In this document: piece after piece, positions 48,267 to 61,087 of the stretch
Layout of the letters: each line of letters begins with the position of its first letter
How positions within the stretch are numbered: the stretch's first letter is position 1
Assembly: GCA_023266355.1 (NCBI GenBank)
Contig: JAHFQM010000002.1
Coordinates: 434,001-498,000 of the forward strand
Length of the DNA: 64,000 nt
Source of the DNA: Aquabacterium sp.
Lineage (GTDB): Bacteria > Pseudomonadota > Gammaproteobacteria > Burkholderiales > Burkholderiaceae_C
Direction of reading: 5' to 3'
Program-made: the position numbers and the translations under genes
The notes under the pieces: generated by a model
What the model was told of the DNA's origin: nothing
What the model saw: the letters and a program-made list of their open reading frames with translations, nothing else
Databases searched by the model: none

Positions 48267-48803
48267 ATGGCGCTCTACCGCATCAAGGACCAGGCTCCGG
48301 CCGTCCACCCCACGGCTTATGTGGCCGAATCGGCCGACGTCATCGGCAACGTGACGCTGGCGGAACACAGCAGCGTGTGGTCGCATGTGACTTTGCGCGG
48401 CGACAACGAGCCCATCGTGATCGGTGCGCGCTCCAACGTGCAGGAATCCGCCGTGCTGCACACCGACATCGGCTTTCCGCTGACCCTCGCCGAGGACGTG
48501 ACCGTGGGCCACCAGGCCATGCTGCACGGCTGCACGGTGGGCGCAGGCGCCCTGATCGGCATCCAGGCCGTGGTGCTCAATGGCGCCGTGATCGGCAAGA
48601 ACTGCCTGGTGGCAGCCGGTGCGCTGGTCACCGAAGGCAAGGTGTTCGAAGACGGCATGCTGATCATGGGTTCGCCTGCGAAAGCCGTGCGCCCGCTGAG
48701 CGAAACCGACCTGGCCCGCATGCACATGGGCACGGCCCTGTACGTGGCCAAATCTGCCGACTACAAGACCGAGATGGTGCGCATCGACACCCCGTCGAAG
48801 TGA
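48267..48803 (+). CDS. Gamma carbonic anhydrase family protein
   Basis: The 178-residue product is a left-handed beta-helix of hexapeptide repeats: SADVIGNVTLAEHSSVWSHV, LRGDNEPIVIGARSNVQE, with the His ligands of this family in VLHTD, VGHQAMLHGC. LIGIQAVVLNGAVIGKNCLV and MGSPAKAVRPL follow. It is like the YrdA/CaiE group, with zinc binding likely but carbonic anhydrase activity not certain. It is divergent from the peroxiredoxin gene and 30 bp before hslO. Confidence 0.92.
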   Translation: MALYRIKDQAPAVHPTAYVAESADVIGNVTLAEHSSVWSHVTLRGDNEPIVIGARSNVQESAVLHTDIGFPLTLAEDVTVGHQAMLHGCTVGAGALIGIQAVVLNGAVIGKNCLVAAGALVTEGKVFEDGMLIMGSPAKAVRPLSETDLARMHMGTALYVAKSADYKTEMVRIDTPSK

Positions 48804-48833
48804 CGCGCCATCGGTCTCCCCGAAAGAACCTCC

Positions 48834-49820
48834 ATGAGTGAACTGCACAAATTCCTGTTCGAAGGCATGCCGGTGCGCGGCGTGCTGGTGCGACTGACCG
48901 ATTCCTGGCAGGAGTTGCTGCGCCGGCGCGCCTCGGCAGAGGGCTACGACGCACCGGTGCGCCGCTTGCTGGGCGAGATGAGCGCCGCGGGGGTGCTGCT
49001 GCAGTCCAACATCAAGTTCAATGGCGCGGTGATTTTGCAGGTGTTCGGCGAAGGCCCGATCAAGCTGGCCGTCACCGAGGTGCAGCCTGACCTGAGCTTT
49101 CGCAGCACGGCCAAGGTCGTCGGTGAACTGCCGGCCAGCGACACCGGCCGCCTGCCACTGGACGTGATGGTGAACGTCAACGGCCACGGCCGCTGCGCCA
49201 TCACCCTGGACCCGAAAGACCGCCAACCCGGCCAGCAGCCCTACCAGGGCGTGGTGCCGCTCAATGGCGCAGACGGCGAAGCGCTGCAAGACCTGAGCGC
49301 GGTGCTGGAGCAGTACATGCGCCAGTCCGAGCAATTGGACGCCAAGCTCATTCTGGCGGCGAATGACGAGATCGCGGCGGGCCTGCTCATCCAGCGCATG
49401 CCCGTCGAGGGCGAAGCGAACCTGGCCGGCACAGACCGCGCGGCGGCTGCCGAGATGGACGTTGCCGAGCAGTACAACCGCATCGCCCACCTGGCCGCCA
49501 CGCTGACGGCCGAGGAACTGCTGACGCTGGACGCACCGACCATCCTGCACCGGCTGTTCTGGGAAGAAACACTGCGCTATTTCGAGCCGGCCACCGGCGC
49601 ATCCGGGCCGCAGTTTGCGTGCTCCTGCTCGCGTGAGCGCGTGGCCAGCATGCTGCGCAGCCTGGGCAAGGCAGAGATCGACAGCATCGTGGCCGAACAA
49701 GGCCAGGTCGAGATCGGCTGTGACTTCTGCGGCGAGCGTTACCACTTCGACCCGATCGATGCGGCCGAGCTGTTCCGCGATGGGGCCGATGTGCCGCCGG
49801 GATCGCCGCGGCTGCAGTGA
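48834..49820 (+). CDS. hslO: Redox-regulated chaperone Hsp33
   Basis: The 328-residue product is an Hsp33 chaperone, which is switched on by oxidation of zinc-bound cysteines. The C-terminal zinc site is CSCS (near residue 265) and CDFCGERYHF (near residue 297). The N-terminal domain has HKFLFEGMPVRGVLVRLTDS, SNIKFNGAVILQVFGEGPIK and GLLIQRMP. It lies 30 bp after the gamma-CA gene and fits the local oxidative-stress context. Confidence 0.95.
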   Translation: MSELHKFLFEGMPVRGVLVRLTDSWQELLRRRASAEGYDAPVRRLLGEMSAAGVLLQSNIKFNGAVILQVFGEGPIKLAVTEVQPDLSFRSTAKVVGELPASDTGRLPLDVMVNVNGHGRCAITLDPKDRQPGQQPYQGVVPLNGADGEALQDLSAVLEQYMRQSEQLDAKLILAANDEIAAGLLIQRMPVEGEANLAGTDRAAAAEMDVAEQYNRIAHLAATLTAEELLTLDAPTILHRLFWEETLRYFEPATGASGPQFACSCSRERVASMLRSLGKAEIDSIVAEQGQVEIGCDFCGERYHFDPIDAAELFRDGADVPPGSPRLQ

Positions 49821-49848
49821 ACGTGCAGTGAAAGGATGGGGCCTGCGC

Positions 49849-50613
49849 TCAGGCTGCGGTGCGCGCGTCGCGCTCCCAGACCCAGGGCTGCGCCAGCAAA
49901 GCACACCAGTCGGGGTTGAGCGCCGCGTCACGCGGGTCTGAGCGCAGCAGCAGCTCGCGCCCATCGGCAGGATGCTGCAGGCGCAGCTCGGTGGCGTGCA
50001 GCCACAGGCGCTGCAGCCCCAGGTGCTGCGCCCACCAGCGGTTGTGCGCGCCTTTGCCATGGGTGGCGTCGCCGATGATGGGGTGGGCGATGTGCTTGAG
50101 GTGGCGGCGGATCTGGTGCCGCCGGCCCGTCTCAGGCTGGGCTTCGACCAGGGCGACGCGGGTGTGCGGGTAGCGGTCCACCGGGACGTCGAGCTGCCAG
50201 GTGGCCAGGCGCCGCACATGCGTGAGCGCGTCTTGCGGCGGTGTCTCGGGCGGGGTGTCGTCCGGCCGCAAGGGGTGGTCCACGCTGAGCGACGCACCAG
50301 GCCAACCACGCACCATGGCCAGGTAGCGTTTGTGCACCAGGCGTTGCGCGAACTGCTGGGCCATCGCGCGCGCAGCCTCCGGGCTCAGCCCCATCAGCAA
50401 GACGCCGGACGTGCCTTTGTCCAGACGGTGCACCGGGAAGACATGCTGACCGAGCTGGTCGCGCAAGGTTTGCACGACGAAGCGGGTTTCGCCCGCGTCC
50501 AGCCCGGTGCGGTGGACCAACCAGCCCGCCGGCTTGTGGATGGCCAGCCAGTCGCCCTCCTGCCAAAGCACCGTCAGCGCCGAGCCGTTCGTCCCCTGCG
50601 CAAGCTCGGTCAT
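49849..50613 (-). CDS. RluA-family pseudouridine synthase (TruC-like)
   Basis: The 254-residue product has the catalytic motif PVHRLDKGTSGVLLMGL (Asp near residue 58), KPAGWLVHRTGLD at the N-terminus and PETGRRHQIRRHLKHIAHPI. GDATHGKGAHNR and LWLHATEL support the TruC group, which modifies tRNA U65. There is no S4 domain. Start is ATG 50613. It is in a minus-strand row with the NadR-like kinase gene (5-bp gap). Confidence 0.87.
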   Translation of the reverse strand: MTELAQGTNGSALTVLWQEGDWLAIHKPAGWLVHRTGLDAGETRFVVQTLRDQLGQHVFPVHRLDKGTSGVLLMGLSPEAARAMAQQFAQRLVHKRYLAMVRGWPGASLSVDHPLRPDDTPPETPPQDALTHVRRLATWQLDVPVDRYPHTRVALVEAQPETGRRHQIRRHLKHIAHPIIGDATHGKGAHNRWWAQHLGLQRLWLHATELRLQHPADGRELLLRSDPRDAALNPDWCALLAQPWVWERDARTAA

Positions 50614-50618
50614 GCGGC

Positions 50619-51326
50619 TCAACCGCCGTTGCGCAACCCGCGCGTCAGCCAGTGCTGCTCGCAGGCCGCATCGTCGTCGCAATGGGCGCAGACCGCACGC
50701 CAGCGCGGGGTGGTGCCAGCAGTGCCAGCCACGCCGGTCGCGCCAGTCGCGCTGTTGCGGCGCACGCGCGCGGGGGCGTCCAGCATGTGATCGACCATGG
50801 CCAGGGCGTGGCGCAGGCGCTGATCGCCCTGCCCGGCCACGATGCCAAAGGGCTGACCGGCATCGATCAGGGCCTGGCGCACCAGGCGGTCCACCGGCTC
50901 GCGCACTTGCGGGCCATCGCGCTGCAGGCCATCGGCCACCCAGGCCAGGTCCAGCGAGGTCAAGAGCGTGAGCTCGCAGCGCGCGTGCTCGGCCATGGCC
51001 TCGGCATACAGGCTGCGGTCATCGAACAACAGCTCGCTGTACACCGCCGTCATCAAGGCCGTGGTGTCGGCCAGGACCAGGGTGTGGCGCCCGGCGGCCT
51101 CGCGGATGCGGCGGCTGTGCTCGGCGGCCAAGGCGGCTTGCTCGTCGGCCCGGGGCGTGCGGCCCTGGGTGTCGCAGAACTCGCGCAGGGTCTCGGGCAC
51201 GATGACGGCATCGTGGCCTCGGACCAACAAGGCGCGGAACAGGTCGTGTGCCAGCGTGGTCTTGCCGGTGCTCTCGGCGCCCACGAGCGCGACGATGCGG
51301 CCCTGGCGTGGCGAGGACATTTTCAT
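50619..51326 (-). CDS. NadR-like P-loop kinase (probable nicotinamide riboside kinase)
   Basis: The 235-residue product has a Walker A GAESTGKTTLAHDL near residue 16, then VPETLREFCDTQGRTPRADEQ, LADTTALMTAVYSELLF and LLTSLDLAWVADGLQRDGP, as in the kinase domain of NadR. It lacks the adenylyltransferase half of NadR. The C-terminal CAHCDDDAACEQHW has three Cys. Its start overlaps the pnuC stop by 2 bp, suggesting that it phosphorylates nicotinamide riboside taken up by PnuC. Confidence 0.83.
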   Translation of the reverse strand: MKMSSPRQGRIVALVGAESTGKTTLAHDLFRALLVRGHDAVIVPETLREFCDTQGRTPRADEQAALAAEHSRRIREAAGRHTLVLADTTALMTAVYSELLFDDRSLYAEAMAEHARCELTLLTSLDLAWVADGLQRDGPQVREPVDRLVRQALIDAGQPFGIVAGQGDQRLRHALAMVDHMLDAPARVRRNSATGATGVAGTAGTTPRWRAVCAHCDDDAACEQHWLTRGLRNGG

Positions 51327-52042
51327 GCGAGGGCCTCACGACGGCGGGGCTTCGGCAAGTGCGCGCGCGCCTCGCTCAGCCAGGCACGCCAACCCACCAC
51401 CGACAGCAACGCGAACAGCGCGTACAGCCACACCGTCAGCCACAGCGCCTTGTGTGCGAACAAGGCCATGCTGACGAGGTTGACCGCCAGCCAGCAGGGC
51501 CAGTTGTCCACGTACTTGCGGCCCAGCAGCCATTGCCCGATCAGGCTGCCGGTGGTGGGCAGGGCGTCCCAGTAAGGCACGTCGGAATCGGTGGCATGGG
51601 CCAGCAAGGTGCCCACGAGCGGCCACAGCACGGCCAGGCTCAGACAGGCCAGCCACACGCCGCGCGGGCGCAAGGAGCGCACCTGCAAAGGCTGGGCATC
51701 TTGAGGGCTGTCCGCAACCGCATCTCGCAGGGCGTCATGGCCACTGCCATCGCCCATGCCGCGCAACCACTGCCACCAGCCCCAGGCCGACATGGCCACG
51801 AACACCAGCTGCAGCGCCGCCTCGCCATACAAGCGGCTGCGCGCAAACAAGAGGCCATACAGCACGGAACTGGCCATGGCCAGCGGCCAGCCGGCCGGGT
51901 GCACACGCAGGTTGAAGCCCACCATGGCCAGCGACAGCACACAGGCCACCAACTCCAGCCAGCTGAAGGGCACGCCCCACGCCGTCCAGGCGGGCAGCAG
52001 CCAGGGATCGACCCAGGCCAGGTGAGCGGCCAGCGCCTCCAT
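51323..52042 (-). CDS. pnuC: PnuC-type nicotinamide riboside transporter
   Basis: The 239-residue integral membrane protein has about seven hydrophobic segments and PnuC features: SWLELVACVLSLAMVGFNLR, GLLFARSRLYGEAALQLVFV, WGWWQWLRG, and GQWLLGRKYVDNWPCWLAVN near the C-terminus. It is likely to import nicotinamide riboside, with the downstream NadR-like kinase trapping it. The ATG at 52042 is preferred to a TTG at 52054. It lies 8 bp after ftsB. Confidence 0.9.
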   Translation of the reverse strand: MEALAAHLAWVDPWLLPAWTAWGVPFSWLELVACVLSLAMVGFNLRVHPAGWPLAMASSVLYGLLFARSRLYGEAALQLVFVAMSAWGWWQWLRGMGDGSGHDALRDAVADSPQDAQPLQVRSLRPRGVWLACLSLAVLWPLVGTLLAHATDSDVPYWDALPTTGSLIGQWLLGRKYVDNWPCWLAVNLVSMALFAHKALWLTVWLYALFALLSVVGWRAWLSEARAHLPKPRRREALA

Positions 52043-52050
52043 GCTCGAAC

Positions 52051-52377
52051 TCAAGGGGCTGCGGACGCGGAGGACGAGGCCTGCGCAGACGGCACGCGGG
52101 GGGCGCTTTGCGAGGTCAGCTGCACGTAGATTTCGTCGGGCTTGACCATGCCCAGCTCGGTGCGGGCCTTTTCCTCGACCATCTCCAGGCCTTCCTGCAG
52201 GTCACGGACCTCGGCGGCCAGGCGCTCGTTGCGGGCCAGGGCCTGGGCATTGACCTTCTGCTGGGCTTCCACCTGGGCGCGCAGCGACATCACGCGCGGC
52301 AACCCGCCCTTGCCGATCCAGAGCTCGACCTGGACCGCCGCCAACAGCGCCACGATGATGAAAAAGGCCACACGCAT
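52051..52377 (-). CDS. ftsB: Cell division protein FtsB
   Basis: The 108-residue product has one N-terminal membrane helix (FFIIVALLAAVQVELWIG), a coiled coil (MSLRAQVEAQQKVNAQALAR; LAAEVRDLQEGLEMVEEKA), then ARTELGMVKPDEIYVQL, the FtsB/DivIC signature. The Ala/Ser/Pro tail is poorly conserved. FtsB joins FtsL and FtsQ in the divisome. It lies after eno, as in many proteobacteria, with a terminator between. The start is ATG 52377; a reading from 52392 is not needed. Confidence 0.92.
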   Translation of the reverse strand: MRVAFFIIVALLAAVQVELWIGKGGLPRVMSLRAQVEAQQKVNAQALARNERLAAEVRDLQEGLEMVEEKARTELGMVKPDEIYVQLTSQSAPRVPSAQASSSASAAP

Positions 52378-52404
52378 GGCGGCATTATCCACGACGCGCG
52401 CGCA

Positions 52405-52430
52405 TGAAAAAGGGGCCCGAAGGCCCCTTT
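52405..52430 (-). terminator. Intrinsic terminator after eno
   Basis: On the minus strand a stem AAAGGGGCC/GGCCCCTTT with a TTCG tetraloop is followed by TTTTTC. It lies between eno and ftsB, so it ends most transcription from pyrG-kdsA-eno; ftsB may be read by readthrough or from another promoter. Confidence 0.88.
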
Positions 52431-52449
52431 GCTGGCGTCAGCCCCGCGA

Positions 52450-53793
<1,344 letters not shown>

Positions 53794-54648
53794 TCAGTTG
53801 AAGTTCGACTCCAGGAAGCCGTTCTTCTTGGTGACGCGGTCGAGCTCCAGCAGCGTTTCCAGCAGCGCCTTCATGTGCTTGAGCGGCACGGCGTTGGGGC
53901 CGTCCGACATCGCGCAAGCCGGGTCCGGGTGGGTCTCCATGAAGAGGCCGGCCACGCCCACGGCCACGCCGGCACGCGCCAGCACGGGCACGAACTCGCG
54001 TTGGCCACCGGATGAGGTGCCCTGCCCGCCCGGCAACTGCACCGAGTGGGTCACGTCGAACACCACCGGCGCGCCGGTCTCGCGCATGATCGCCAGCGAG
54101 CGCATGTCGGAGACAAGGTTGTTGTAGCCGAAGCTGGCACCTCGTTCGCAGGCCATGAAGTTGTCGTCGTTCAAGCCTTTTTCGCGCGCGGCGGCACGGG
54201 CTTTGTCGATGACGTTCTTCATGTCGCCAGGCGCCAGGAACTGGCCCTTCTTGATGTTCACCGGCTTGCCGCACTGGGCGACCGCGTGGATGAAATCGGT
54301 CTGGCGGCACAGGAAGGCCGGCGTCTGCAAGACATCGACCACGGCCGCCACGGCCGGGATCTCGGCCTCGGAGTGCACGTCCGTCAGGATGGGCACGTTC
54401 AGTTCGTGCTTGACCTTGGCCAGGATCTCCAGGCCCTTCTCCATGCCCGGGCCACGGAAGGACGTGCCGCTGGAGCGGTTGGCCTTGTCGTAGCTGGACT
54501 TGAAGATGAAGGGGATGCCGAGCGCCGAAGTGATTTCCTTCAGGTGCCCTGCCGTGTCCATCTGCAGCTGCTCGGACTCGACCACGCAGGGGCCGGCGAT
54601 CAGGAAGAAAGGATGGTCCAGGCCAACGTCAAATCCGCACAACTTCAT
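53794..54648 (-). CDS. kdsA: 3-deoxy-8-phosphooctulonate synthase
   Basis: The 284-residue enzyme makes KDO-8-phosphate from arabinose-5-phosphate and phosphoenolpyruvate for lipopolysaccharide. Motifs are [86 protein letters not shown] and [17 protein letters not shown]. It lies between pyrG and eno on the same strand, 15 bp after pyrG. Confidence 0.97.
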   Translation of the reverse strand: MKLCGFDVGLDHPFFLIAGPCVVESEQLQMDTAGHLKEITSALGIPFIFKSSYDKANRSSGTSFRGPGMEKGLEILAKVKHELNVPILTDVHSEAEIPAVAAVVDVLQTPAFLCRQTDFIHAVAQCGKPVNIKKGQFLAPGDMKNVIDKARAAAREKGLNDDNFMACERGASFGYNNLVSDMRSLAIMRETGAPVVFDVTHSVQLPGGQGTSSGGQREFVPVLARAGVAVGVAGLFMETHPDPACAMSDGPNAVPLKHMKALLETLLELDRVTKKNGFLESNFN

Positions 54649-54663
54649 GGCATCGGTCCTTCT

Positions 54664-56367
<1,704 letters not shown>

Positions 56368-56477
56368 TTATAGGCGGAGTGCCGCACGGCCCGCGGAGAT
56401 CCTTGCTGACGGCACCACCAGGCCCGCTGTGCGCGGCGTATCATCGGCCGCTTCGCACCACCCTCGCAGGAGCCGTC

Positions 56478-57203
56478 TTGCTGTTTGTCCTCCGCGTCCC
56501 GCTGCTGGCCGTTCACTTCGTGATCGCCAGCGTGATCGGCCTGCTCATCGGCCTGTGCCGCCCCTTCAACCCCGACAACAGCCGCCTGTGTGCCCGGGTG
56601 TATTCGCTGCCGGCCTTGCGCATCATGGGCATCCGCGTGAAGCTGGAAATCGGTGATTTGATCGAGCACGCCCGACCCGCGGTGCTCGCGGCCAACCACC
56701 TCTCCAACCACGACCTGTTCGTCTTTGGACGCGTGGTGCCCCAACGCACGGTCAGCCTGGGCAAGAAGAGCCTGAAATGGATCCCGCTGTTCGGGCAGCT
56801 GTACTGGCTGGCCGGCAATGTGCTGGTGGACCGCGGCAATGCCGCCCAGGCCAAGAAGGCCATGCTCACCACCACCGACACCCTGCAGCACAAAGACATG
56901 TCGCTGTGGGTGTTCGTGGAAGGCACGCGCAGCCATGGCAAAGGCCTGGGGCCCTTCAAGAAAGGCGCCTTCCAGATGGCCATCAACGCCCAGGTGCCCA
57001 TCCTGCCGGTGTGCGCCAACAACTACACCCGCACGATGAACCTGAACCGCTGGCATGGCGGCACCGTCATCCTGCGGGCCTTGCCGCCCATCGCCACCAC
57101 CGGGCTGACGCTGGACGACCTGCCCGCGCTGATGGCCACTTGCCACGCGCAGATGGCCGCGTGCATCGAAGAACTCGACCGCGAGGCCGCTGCGCTGGCC
57201 TGA
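56478..57203 (+). CDS. plsC: 1-acyl-sn-glycerol-3-phosphate acyltransferase
   Basis: The 241-residue product acylates lysophosphatidic acid to phosphatidic acid. It has an N-terminal membrane helix (HFVIASVIGLLIGLC), the acyltransferase box NHLSNHDLFVF (HxxxxD), LGKKSLKWIPLFGQLYWLAG and the second box FVEGTRSHGKG, like E. coli PlsC. TTG at 56478 is chosen because AGGAG lies 5 nt upstream and the length then matches PlsC; an in-frame GTG at 56379 would add 33 unrelated residues. It is divergent from pyrG and converges on the Anbu gene. Confidence 0.87.
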   Translation: MLFVLRVPLLAVHFVIASVIGLLIGLCRPFNPDNSRLCARVYSLPALRIMGIRVKLEIGDLIEHARPAVLAANHLSNHDLFVFGRVVPQRTVSLGKKSLKWIPLFGQLYWLAGNVLVDRGNAAQAKKAMLTTTDTLQHKDMSLWVFVEGTRSHGKGLGPFKKGAFQMAINAQVPILPVCANNYTRTMNLNRWHGGTVILRALPPIATTGLTLDDLPALMATCHAQMAACIEELDREAAALA

Positions 57204-57233
57204 CTGGCGTGGCGCCGCTGCGGCACCGACACC

Positions 57234-58061
57234 TCAGCCGTTGGGCGCGTGGATCTTGCTCAGCGGGTTCATGGCCTGGGCCTGGGACGCCGCCGGCAGG
57301 TTGCCCGCATCGGCCTGATCGCCCTGCCACACCGGGTCCGGGATGGAGTCAAACACCTGGCGCAGGCGCTGCCCCCAGGTGTTGCGGATCATGCGGAAGT
57401 AGGCGTCCGATTCGTCGATGTGGATGAGGCGCTCGACCTTCAAGGCGTTGGCCTCGTAGACCAGCAAATCCAGCGGCAGGCCCACCGAGAGGTTGGACTT
57501 CAGCGTCGAGTCCATCGAGATCAACGCGCACTTGGCGGCCTCTTCCAGCGGCGTGGTCGGCGTGATGACGCGGTCGATGACGGGCTTGCCGTACTTGGAC
57601 TCGCCAATCTGGAAGTAGCAGACGCCGTCGATGCCGGCCTCGACGAAATTGCCCGCGGCATAGACATTGAACAGGCGCATCGTCTCGCCCTTGATCTGGC
57701 CGCCGACGATGAGGCTGCAGTTGAAGTCGATGCCGTGCTGCTTGAGCGCCTCGGCGTCGCGGGCGTGGACCTTGCGCACGGCACTGCCCACGATGCGGGC
57801 CACATCGAACAGGCTCTTGGCCGTCCAGATCGTGCAGGGTTCGCCGTCCGAGCCTTCGATGGTCTCGCTGCCCAAGAGCTGCTTGACCGCCTGGGTGATG
57901 GCCAGGTTGCCGGCCGACAGCACGACCAGGGTGCGGTCACCGGGCTGCTCGAACACCGTCATCTTGCGGAAGGTGCTGATCTGGTCCATGCCCGCGTTGG
58001 TGCGCGAGTCCGACAGGAAGACCAGGCCGGCGTTGAGGCGCATGGCGACACAGTAGGTCAT
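57234..58061 (-). CDS. Anbu-type proteasome-like peptidase
   Basis: The 275-residue product matches the Anbu family (ancestral beta subunit, COG3484), a bacterial proteasome homologue. After the initiator Met is removed, Thr1 ([12 protein letters not shown]) would be the nucleophile, with Asp17 in LSDSRTNAG and Lys32 in [10 protein letters not shown] as the conserved partners. [16 protein letters not shown] and [18 protein letters not shown] follow. Assembly and substrates are poorly known. In other bacteria Anbu is often beside an alpha-E protein, an ATP-grasp protein and a transglutaminase; none is here. Instead it overlaps the end of mutS by 4 bp, so the two may be coupled. Confidence 0.9.
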   Translation of the reverse strand: MTYCVAMRLNAGLVFLSDSRTNAGMDQISTFRKMTVFEQPGDRTLVVLSAGNLAITQAVKQLLGSETIEGSDGEPCTIWTAKSLFDVARIVGSAVRKVHARDAEALKQHGIDFNCSLIVGGQIKGETMRLFNVYAAGNFVEAGIDGVCYFQIGESKYGKPVIDRVITPTTPLEEAAKCALISMDSTLKSNLSVGLPLDLLVYEANALKVERLIHIDESDAYFRMIRNTWGQRLRQVFDSIPDPVWQGDQADAGNLPAASQAQAMNPLSKIHAPNG

Positions 58062-60859
58062 GATGAGATCACCGATTTGAGTTTGTACAGGGCGTCCAGC
58101 GCTTCGCGCGGCGTGAGCGTGTCGGGGTCGATGGCCACAAGCAGGTTCAGTGCCTGGGCTTCGGCGGGCGTCAGGGCATCGGCGGCGGTCTGGCCGATGG
58201 CTGGGTGCGTGGCACGGGCGGCGTCGGCCAACTCGTCGAGGTTCACACCTGCAGCCATGCCCGCCCCGGAGGCGTCCGCGAACAGGTCGATCTGCTGGTC
58301 GGAGGCGCGCTGCTGAGACTCCAGCGACTCCAGTGTGGCACGCGCCTGGCGGATCAGGGTGTGCGGCATGCCGGCCAGGCGCGCCACCTGCACGCCGTAG
58401 CTGCGGCTGGCCGGACCGTGCTGCAGCTCATGCAGGAAGACGATGTCGTCGCCCGCTTCGGCCACGCCCACGTGCACGTTGAGCGCGCGCGGGTGCTTCT
58501 CCGGCAGGCGGGTGAGCTCGAAATAGTGCGTGGCGAACAGCGTGAAGGACTGGTTGCGGTCGTGCAGGTGGCCCGCGATGGCGCCGGCCAGGGCCAGGCC
58601 GTCGAAGGTCGAGGTGCCACGGCCGATCTCGTCCATCAGCACCAGGGAGTGCTCGGTGGCGGTGTGCACGATGGCGGCGGCCTCGGTCATCTCCAGCATG
58701 AAGGTGGACTGGGCGTTGGCCAGGTCGTCGGCCGCGCCGATGCGGGTGTGGATGGCGTCCATCGGCCCCAGGCGGCACGATGACGCCGGCACGTAGGAGC
58801 CCACGGCCGCCATCAGCGCGATCAGGGCCACCTGGCGCATGAAGGTCGATTTACCGCCCATGTTCGGACCGGTGACGATCATCATGCGGCGCTTGGCGTC
58901 CAGGCGGCAGTCGTTGGGGATGAAGGCCGCGCCGGTGGTCTCCATCAGGCGCGCTTCGACCACCGGATGGCGACCTTGCTCGATCTCGATGCAGGGCTGC
59001 GAAACGAACTCCGGGCGCGTCCAGCGCAGCGTGGCGGCGCGCTCGGCCAGCGCGGCCAAGGCGTCCAGCGTGGACAGCGCCCGCGCCAGAGCGCCCAGGG
59101 TGCCGATGTGGGCCTGCAGGAAATCGATGAGCTGCTCGAACAGGAACTTCTCGCGCGCCAGCGAACGGTCTTGCGCCGACAGGGCCTTGTCTTCGAAGGC
59201 CTTGAGCTCGGGCGTGATGTAGCGCTCGGCGTTTTTCAGGGTCTGGCGGCGCTGGTAGTCCAGCGGCACCTTGTCGGCGTGCGATTGCGTGACCTCGATG
59301 TAGAAGCCATGCACCTTGTTGAACTGCACGCGCAGGTTGGGGATGTTGGTGCGGGCGCGCTCGCGGGCTTCGAGGTCGAGCAGGAAGGCGTCGCAGTTCT
59401 GCGAGATGGCGCGCAGCTCGTCGAGGTCGGCATCGAAGCCGGTGGCGATGACACCGCCGTCGCGCAACAGCACGGCGGGCGTCTCCATGAGCGTGGCCTG
59501 CAGGCGTGCGGCCACGGCCGGGTCGGGCGAGAGCGCCGAGCGGACCTGCTGCAGCAAACCGGGCGATGCCCCGTCCTCCTGTGGCAGCTCGGGCACGCGG
59601 GCCAGCAAATCGGGCAGGCCCAGCAGCGTGTCGCGCAGGCCGGCCAGCTCGCGCGGGCGCACCTGGCGCAAGGCCACGCGGGCGTTGATGCGCTCGACGT
59701 CGCTCATTTGGCGCAAGGCCTCGCGGATGGCATCGAAGCCCTGGGCGTGGCTGGGCGGCGCCAGCAGGGTGGCCACCGCGTCGTGGCGGGCGCGGGCCAC
59801 GCTGCGGTCGCGCAGGGGCTGGGTCAGCCATTGGCGCAAGGCGCGGCTGCCCATGCCGGTGCGGCAGGTGTCGAGCAGGGACAGCAGCGTGGGCGCGTCC
59901 TCGCCGCGCAGGGTCTGCACCAGTTCCAGGTTGCGCAGGGTGGACGGCGGCAAATCGAGCAGCTCCGACACCCGCGGCACCTCCATCGAGGCCACGTGCG
60001 CCAGCGCCCTGCCCTGCGTGTGCTCGGCATAGCTGAGCAGCGCGGCGGCGGCGGCATGCGCCAGGGGCATCTCCTGGGCGCCCCAGCTTTGCAGGTGCTG
60101 CACCTGCAGTTGCTCGCACAGCTTGCGCAGGCCCAGGCCGGCGTCGAACTGCCAGGTGGGGCGGCTGGTCAGGGCCACGCCACGCGGGCCCCCCCCGCTG
60201 GCACTGCCCGCGCTCAGCAAAGGCAGCAAGGCGGGCGGCACACGCTCGCGGTCGTAGAGGATTTCAGCAGGCTGCAAGCGGGCCAGCCAGCCCACCAGCT
60301 CGCGCGCGGTGCATTCCGTCAGGCACAGCTTTCCGCTGGACAGGCCCACCCAGGCCAGGGCGCAGGGCGTGGTGTCGGAGGGCTTGTCCTTGCCGCGCTC
60401 TTTGCCCATGACGACCGCCAGCAGCAGCGCATCGGCGCGCTCGGACAGCAACTCGGTGTCGATCAGCGTGCCGGGCGTCACCACCCGCACCACCTTGCGC
60501 TCCACCGGGCCCTTGCTGGCGCCCACCTCGCCGACCTGTTCGCAAATCGCCACCGACTCGCCCAGGCGGATCAGCTTGGCCAGGTAGGTCTCGACCGCGC
60601 TCACCGGCACACCGGCCATCACCACGGGCTCGCCGCCCGACTGGCCACGCACCGTCAAGGTGATGTCGATGAGGCGGTTGGCCTTGCGCGCGTCGTCGTA
60701 GAAGACCTCGTAGAAGTCGCCCATGCGGTAGAACACGAGGGTGTCCGGGAACTCGCTTTTGATGCGCAGGTACTGCTGCATCATGGGCGTGTGCCCGGAG
60801 AAATCGGCCGTGGCGCTGGAGGGTGTGAGGGTGCTGGGCGTGTCCATGGGAGAGGGCAT
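58058..60859 (-). CDS. mutS: DNA mismatch repair protein MutS
   Basis: The 933-residue product has the full MutS set: mismatch-contact motif [17 protein letters not shown] (Phe-x-Glu, near residue 47), then connector, lever and clamp domains, Walker [14 protein letters not shown] (near residue 665), [16 protein letters not shown] and [13 protein letters not shown]. The C-terminus has the [19 protein letters not shown] tail. The ATG at 60859 or an in-frame ATG at 60847 could be the start. It runs into the Anbu gene with a 4-bp ATGA-type overlap, so mismatch repair and Anbu genes are linked here. Confidence 0.97.
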   Translation of the reverse strand: MPSPMDTPSTLTPSSATADFSGHTPMMQQYLRIKSEFPDTLVFYRMGDFYEVFYDDARKANRLIDITLTVRGQSGGEPVVMAGVPVSAVETYLAKLIRLGESVAICEQVGEVGASKGPVERKVVRVVTPGTLIDTELLSERADALLLAVVMGKERGKDKPSDTTPCALAWVGLSSGKLCLTECTARELVGWLARLQPAEILYDRERVPPALLPLLSAGSASGGGPRGVALTSRPTWQFDAGLGLRKLCEQLQVQHLQSWGAQEMPLAHAAAAALLSYAEHTQGRALAHVASMEVPRVSELLDLPPSTLRNLELVQTLRGEDAPTLLSLLDTCRTGMGSRALRQWLTQPLRDRSVARARHDAVATLLAPPSHAQGFDAIREALRQMSDVERINARVALRQVRPRELAGLRDTLLGLPDLLARVPELPQEDGASPGLLQQVRSALSPDPAVAARLQATLMETPAVLLRDGGVIATGFDADLDELRAISQNCDAFLLDLEARERARTNIPNLRVQFNKVHGFYIEVTQSHADKVPLDYQRRQTLKNAERYITPELKAFEDKALSAQDRSLAREKFLFEQLIDFLQAHIGTLGALARALSTLDALAALAERAATLRWTRPEFVSQPCIEIEQGRHPVVEARLMETTGAAFIPNDCRLDAKRRMMIVTGPNMGGKSTFMRQVALIALMAAVGSYVPASSCRLGPMDAIHTRIGAADDLANAQSTFMLEMTEAAAIVHTATEHSLVLMDEIGRGTSTFDGLALAGAIAGHLHDRNQSFTLFATHYFELTRLPEKHPRALNVHVGVAEAGDDIVFLHELQHGPASRSYGVQVARLAGMPHTLIRQARATLESLESQQRASDQQIDLFADASGAGMAAGVNLDELADAARATHPAIGQTAADALTPAEAQALNLLVAIDPDTLTPREALDALYKLKSVISS

Positions 60860-60979
60860 GGCGGTCGGAGGCCTGAGCAGCGCAGGCGCACATGGCGACG
60901 CACAGAGGCGGCGTCTCAGGGCCGTGAGTGTATGCGCTTTGCCCAGGCGCCCTGCCCCCGCGCTTTCAGGGCGCCCATG

Positions 60980-61007
60980 AAAAAAGCCGACCCATGCGAG
61001 TCGGCTT
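60980..61007 (-). terminator. Intrinsic terminator after the RRM gene
   Basis: AAGCCGAC (60984-60991) and GTCGGCTT (61000-61007) pair with an 8-nt loop. On the minus strand the stem is followed by TTTTTT, so it ends the infA-RRM transcript. Nothing else is seen in the 228-bp gap before mutS. Confidence 0.85.
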
Positions 61008-61087
61008 CTTTGGAGGCCTGAATCAGGCCGCGCTGCGTTCCGAACCCTCAGATCACCGAAGGTTCAGGATGCGACAGGCGCTGGCGA

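Noticed and set aside
48162..50309. Minus-strand frame continuing about 716 codons upstream of the peroxiredoxin
   Set aside because: It is antisense to the gamma-CA and hslO genes and enters the pseudouridine synthase gene. Only the last 182 codons have peroxiredoxin features, with GGAGG before ATG 48161.
58967..61021. Plus-strand frame of 684 codons over mutS
   Set aside because: Antisense shadow of mutS; rich in Gln, Arg, Ala and Gly with no motif. The 30285-32435 minus-strand frame over the ABC-F gene is the same case.
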